Of a stretch of 7,968 nt of DNA, positions 6,291-7,968 are shown in pieces (position 1 is the first letter of the stretch; each line of letters begins with the position of its first letter). The translations under genes and the position numbers were made by a program. The DNA comes from Lachnospiraceae bacterium UBA3821 (GTDB lineage: Bacteria > Bacillota > Clostridia > Lachnospirales > Lachnospiraceae). The notes under the pieces are model-generated. The model did not search any database and was not told the DNA's origin. It worked only from the letters and a program-made list of their open reading frames with translations. The DNA is taken from contig DFDT01000181.1 in the NCBI GenBank assembly GCA_002368865.1, forward strand, positions 1 to 7,968, written 5' to 3'.

Positions 6291-7211
6291 TTATTTATAG
6301 TCCCGCTGCGCCATTGGATACTGAGCATAAAAGGGTTCTGTTGCAAACGCCTCATCCCGCACGTGATCCGCCATATTTCCGTCTGTTTTCAGATAATAGG
6401 CATTGCTTCCCATCATTTTATCCCAGGTCACATCCAGATTGTACCACGCACCGTCAATCTCCACGAGATTCCATGCATGATACTCCGTCCCGTTACCGTC
6501 CTTTAACGTTCCTGTGATCACACGGGCATTCACGCCCGCCTCCCGCAAAAGCCGGTACATCAGCACAGAATACCCCTGACATACAGCCCGCTTGTTCACC
6601 AACGCCGCATATGCTGTGGTTTTCAGGTGGTATTGCCTGTTGTTGCGATGGACCATATCATATTCCACCGTATCATATACGTATTCATAAATTCGATGTA
6701 CCTTTTCCCCATCGGAGGTGTGCCGGTGAAAATGCATGTCAGTAAGAATCGTATTTATCATATCATCCACCGTTTCCTCCTGTTTCAGTGTGGTATAGTA
6801 ATTCGGCGTGATGGTTAAATGATATTGATAAATCCCATCCAGTTCCGTGTAACCATATTCCAGTTCGTATCCTCCGTACTGATAGCGCAGATAATCTCCC
6901 TGCCGGGGATCATCCGTCTCGCAAAGCGCACATTCCATCAGCTCATGTACCAGCGCGCTGATATCCCCCATATGATCATTGTCCGTGGTAAAATCAATCA
7001 TGATATGTTGGTTACGGTTCTGCAGCCCCTCTCTGATCTGTTCAATGACATAATCCGCATTGGTAAAATTCAGCCGTAACTTCTCGCTGAGCTCATAGTG
7101 ATACTTCGGAACGGAAATCCTATGATACAGCAGTAAGCCTGACACACAGGCTGCCAAAAACACGGCCGATATTCCGAATATAACCGCTGCCCGTCTCTGC
7201 TTTCTATCCAT
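6291..7211 (-). CDS. Membrane-anchored transglutaminase-like (cysteine peptidase fold) protein
   Basis: This is a 306-residue protein with one N-terminal hydrophobic segment (about 8-29, after MDRKQRR), a signal anchor or uncleaved signal peptide, so the rest should be outside the membrane. The C-terminal half is a transglutaminase-like core with the full triad: Cys211 in RAVCQGYS, His245 in EYHAWN and Asp260 in NLDVTWD. Bacterial members are usually peptidases or cross-linking/cleaving enzymes of the cell surface; the substrate here is unknown. The middle (about 40-165) is not a domain I recognise. I chose ATG 7211, which overlaps the stop of the iron-sulfur subunit gene by eight bases and has GGAGG four bases upstream (close spacing). 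ATG 7235 would add eight residues but has a poor ribosome binding site. The overlap implies coupled translation with the upstream gene. Confidence 0.88.
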   Translation of the reverse strand: MDRKQRRAAVIFGISAVFLAACVSGLLLYHRISVPKYHYELSEKLRLNFTNADYVIEQIREGLQNRNQHIMIDFTTDNDHMGDISALVHELMECALCETDDPRQGDYLRYQYGGYELEYGYTELDGIYQYHLTITPNYYTTLKQEETVDDMINTILTDMHFHRHTSDGEKVHRIYEYVYDTVEYDMVHRNNRQYHLKTTAYAALVNKRAVCQGYSVLMYRLLREAGVNARVITGTLKDGNGTEYHAWNLVEIDGAWYNLDVTWDKMMGSNAYYLKTDGNMADHVRDEAFATEPFYAQYPMAQRDYK

Positions 7212-7944
7212 GCTGCCTCCATACTGCAATTCCATTGGAGCTGCTCAGAAGATGGTCAACATCGATTCCGGCCGGACAGACATCCCTGCACGCCAGCGAC
7301 TTGCCGCAGCCCGCATACACATGCGCCTCATACTGCTCTCTGATCGCCCGCTGTTCCTCCACCGAAAGCGTGGATAAAAGCCTCGCCGCAGGCACAAATG
7401 CCGCCGCGCCAAAGAACTCTCCTCCCGGATAAAAATTGGGGCAGATTTCCAGACAACAACCGCACTGCAGACACCGGGATGCCTCGTAAGCCTGGTCGCT
7501 TCGCTTTTCAGCCACCTTTCCGGAACCGTTTACCCAGGTCTGCATGATCCGCAAGTTTTCAAACAAAATACTCCTGTCCACGATCAGATCTGCCACAACC
7601 GGAAACTTGTGCAGCGGCTCCAGACGGATTTCACCTATCTGATCACCCGAATTGCCTTTTCTTTTTTTCCCAAATTCCCTCAACTCTGTGTCGCAGGCCA
7701 GGCGCGGTCTGCCGTTAATGACCATGGCGCAAGCACCGCACTTTTTTTGCAGACAGCTGCACTCCCAGCGGATAGGGAGTTCCACTTCCCTGCCCTCTGT
7801 GTCAGTCAGACTTTTCGTCCGGTTCATCTGATTCAACGCATAGGCAACCGTAGCATTCTCGTCGGTGGTTTCAAAGGGAATGCCCTGCCAATAATTGTCC
7901 GAAAACGCACTCTTGCGCCTAAGTATCTTGATCTCTGCCTTCAT
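7204..7944 (-). CDS. sdhB: Succinate dehydrogenase/fumarate reductase iron-sulfur subunit
   Basis: This 246-residue protein carries electrons between the flavoprotein subunit and the quinone or other partner. The plant-type [2Fe-2S] ligands Cys64, Cys69, Cys72 and Cys84 have the 5-3-12 spacing of E. coli SdhB. The ferredoxin-like part has Cys158, Cys161, Cys164 and Cys168 (spacing 3-3-4) and then Cys213, Cys219 and Cys223 (6-4), so ligands for all three clusters are present. Extra cysteines at 62 and 163 are not part of the usual set. Length is normal for SdhB/FrdB. In an anaerobe the fumarate reductase direction is more likely, but the sequence does not decide this. AGAGGA lies upstream of the ATG, which overlaps the apparent stop of the preceding frame as ATGA. 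No membrane anchor subunit is in the window; the gene after it is the transglutaminase-like one. Confidence 0.93.
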   Translation of the reverse strand: MKAEIKILRRKSAFSDNYWQGIPFETTDENATVAYALNQMNRTKSLTDTEGREVELPIRWECSCLQKKCGACAMVINGRPRLACDTELREFGKKRKGNSGDQIGEIRLEPLHKFPVVADLIVDRSILFENLRIMQTWVNGSGKVAEKRSDQAYEASRCLQCGCCLEICPNFYPGGEFFGAAAFVPAARLLSTLSVEEQRAIREQYEAHVYAGCGKSLACRDVCPAGIDVDHLLSSSNGIAVWRQHG

Positions 7945-7968
7945 ACTGTTTCCTCTGCCCGCTGTGCT
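7941..7968 (-). CDS. C-terminal end of an upstream gene, probably the flavoprotein subunit (partial)
   Basis: Reading from the window edge, one frame gives AQRAEETV and then TGA, with that stop sharing ATGA with the sdhB start. Such a four-base overlap is typical of adjacent operon genes. In sdh/frd operons the FAD-binding subunit normally precedes the iron-sulfur subunit, so that is the likely identity. Eight residues cannot show homology; the call rests on the overlap and on gene order. Confidence 0.4.

Noticed and set aside
1..7968. CRISPR array, tRNA or rRNA genes, insertion sequences, phage genes
   Set aside because: I saw no spaced repeat array, no RNA gene signatures, no transposase or integrase reading frame and no terminal inverted repeats.

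Overview
The window looks like chromosomal DNA of an anaerobic, probably motile member of the Clostridia, most likely a Lachnospiraceae-type gut bacterium. The evidence is the gene families: a HAMP-less methyl-accepting chemotaxis protein, an AgrC-like GHKL kinase with a LytTR regulator, a DUF4418 membrane protein and a soluble fumarate reductase subunit. GGAGG-type ribosome binding sites and near-balanced base composition agree. The genus cannot be named from this sequence alone.

Layout. (1) 17-1537, minus: a chemoreceptor with six predicted membrane helices and no HAMP domain. (2) 1538-1718: a divergent intergenic region with a candidate promoter in each direction and two identical 10-bp direct repeats between them. 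(3) 1719-3718, plus: a two-component pair, a six-helix GHKL histidine kinase followed by a LytTR response regulator. (4) 3719-3957: an intergenic region with a tandem 13-bp repeat, a very good extended -10 promoter and three dyads in the predicted leader. (5) 3958-6283, plus: a tight three-gene operon of a DUF4418 membrane protein, an FtsX-like ABC permease and a MacB/LolD-type ATPase. (6) 7968-6291, minus: the last codons of an unseen upstream gene, a SdhB/FrdB iron-sulfur subunit, and a membrane-anchored transglutaminase-like protein whose start overlaps the sdhB stop. The ATPase and transglutaminase genes converge with 7 bp between their stop codons.

How the parts may work together. The most interesting observation is that the chemoreceptor and the divergent histidine kinase appear to share a homologous membrane-embedded sensor region. 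Paired Trp, Pro, Trp-Gly, Asp-x-Arg and Tyr-Leu positions align over about 140 residues with one gap of about six residues. One signal could therefore be read twice, once to steer swimming and once to drive transcription through the LytTR regulator. The shared repeats between the two promoters are candidate regulator sites. The neighbouring DUF4418/ABC operon belongs, as I recall the families, to the type found with P19/FTR1-like iron or redox systems. Its Cys/His-rich loops are predicted to lie outside the membrane. Its control by the two-component system is inferred only from adjacency.
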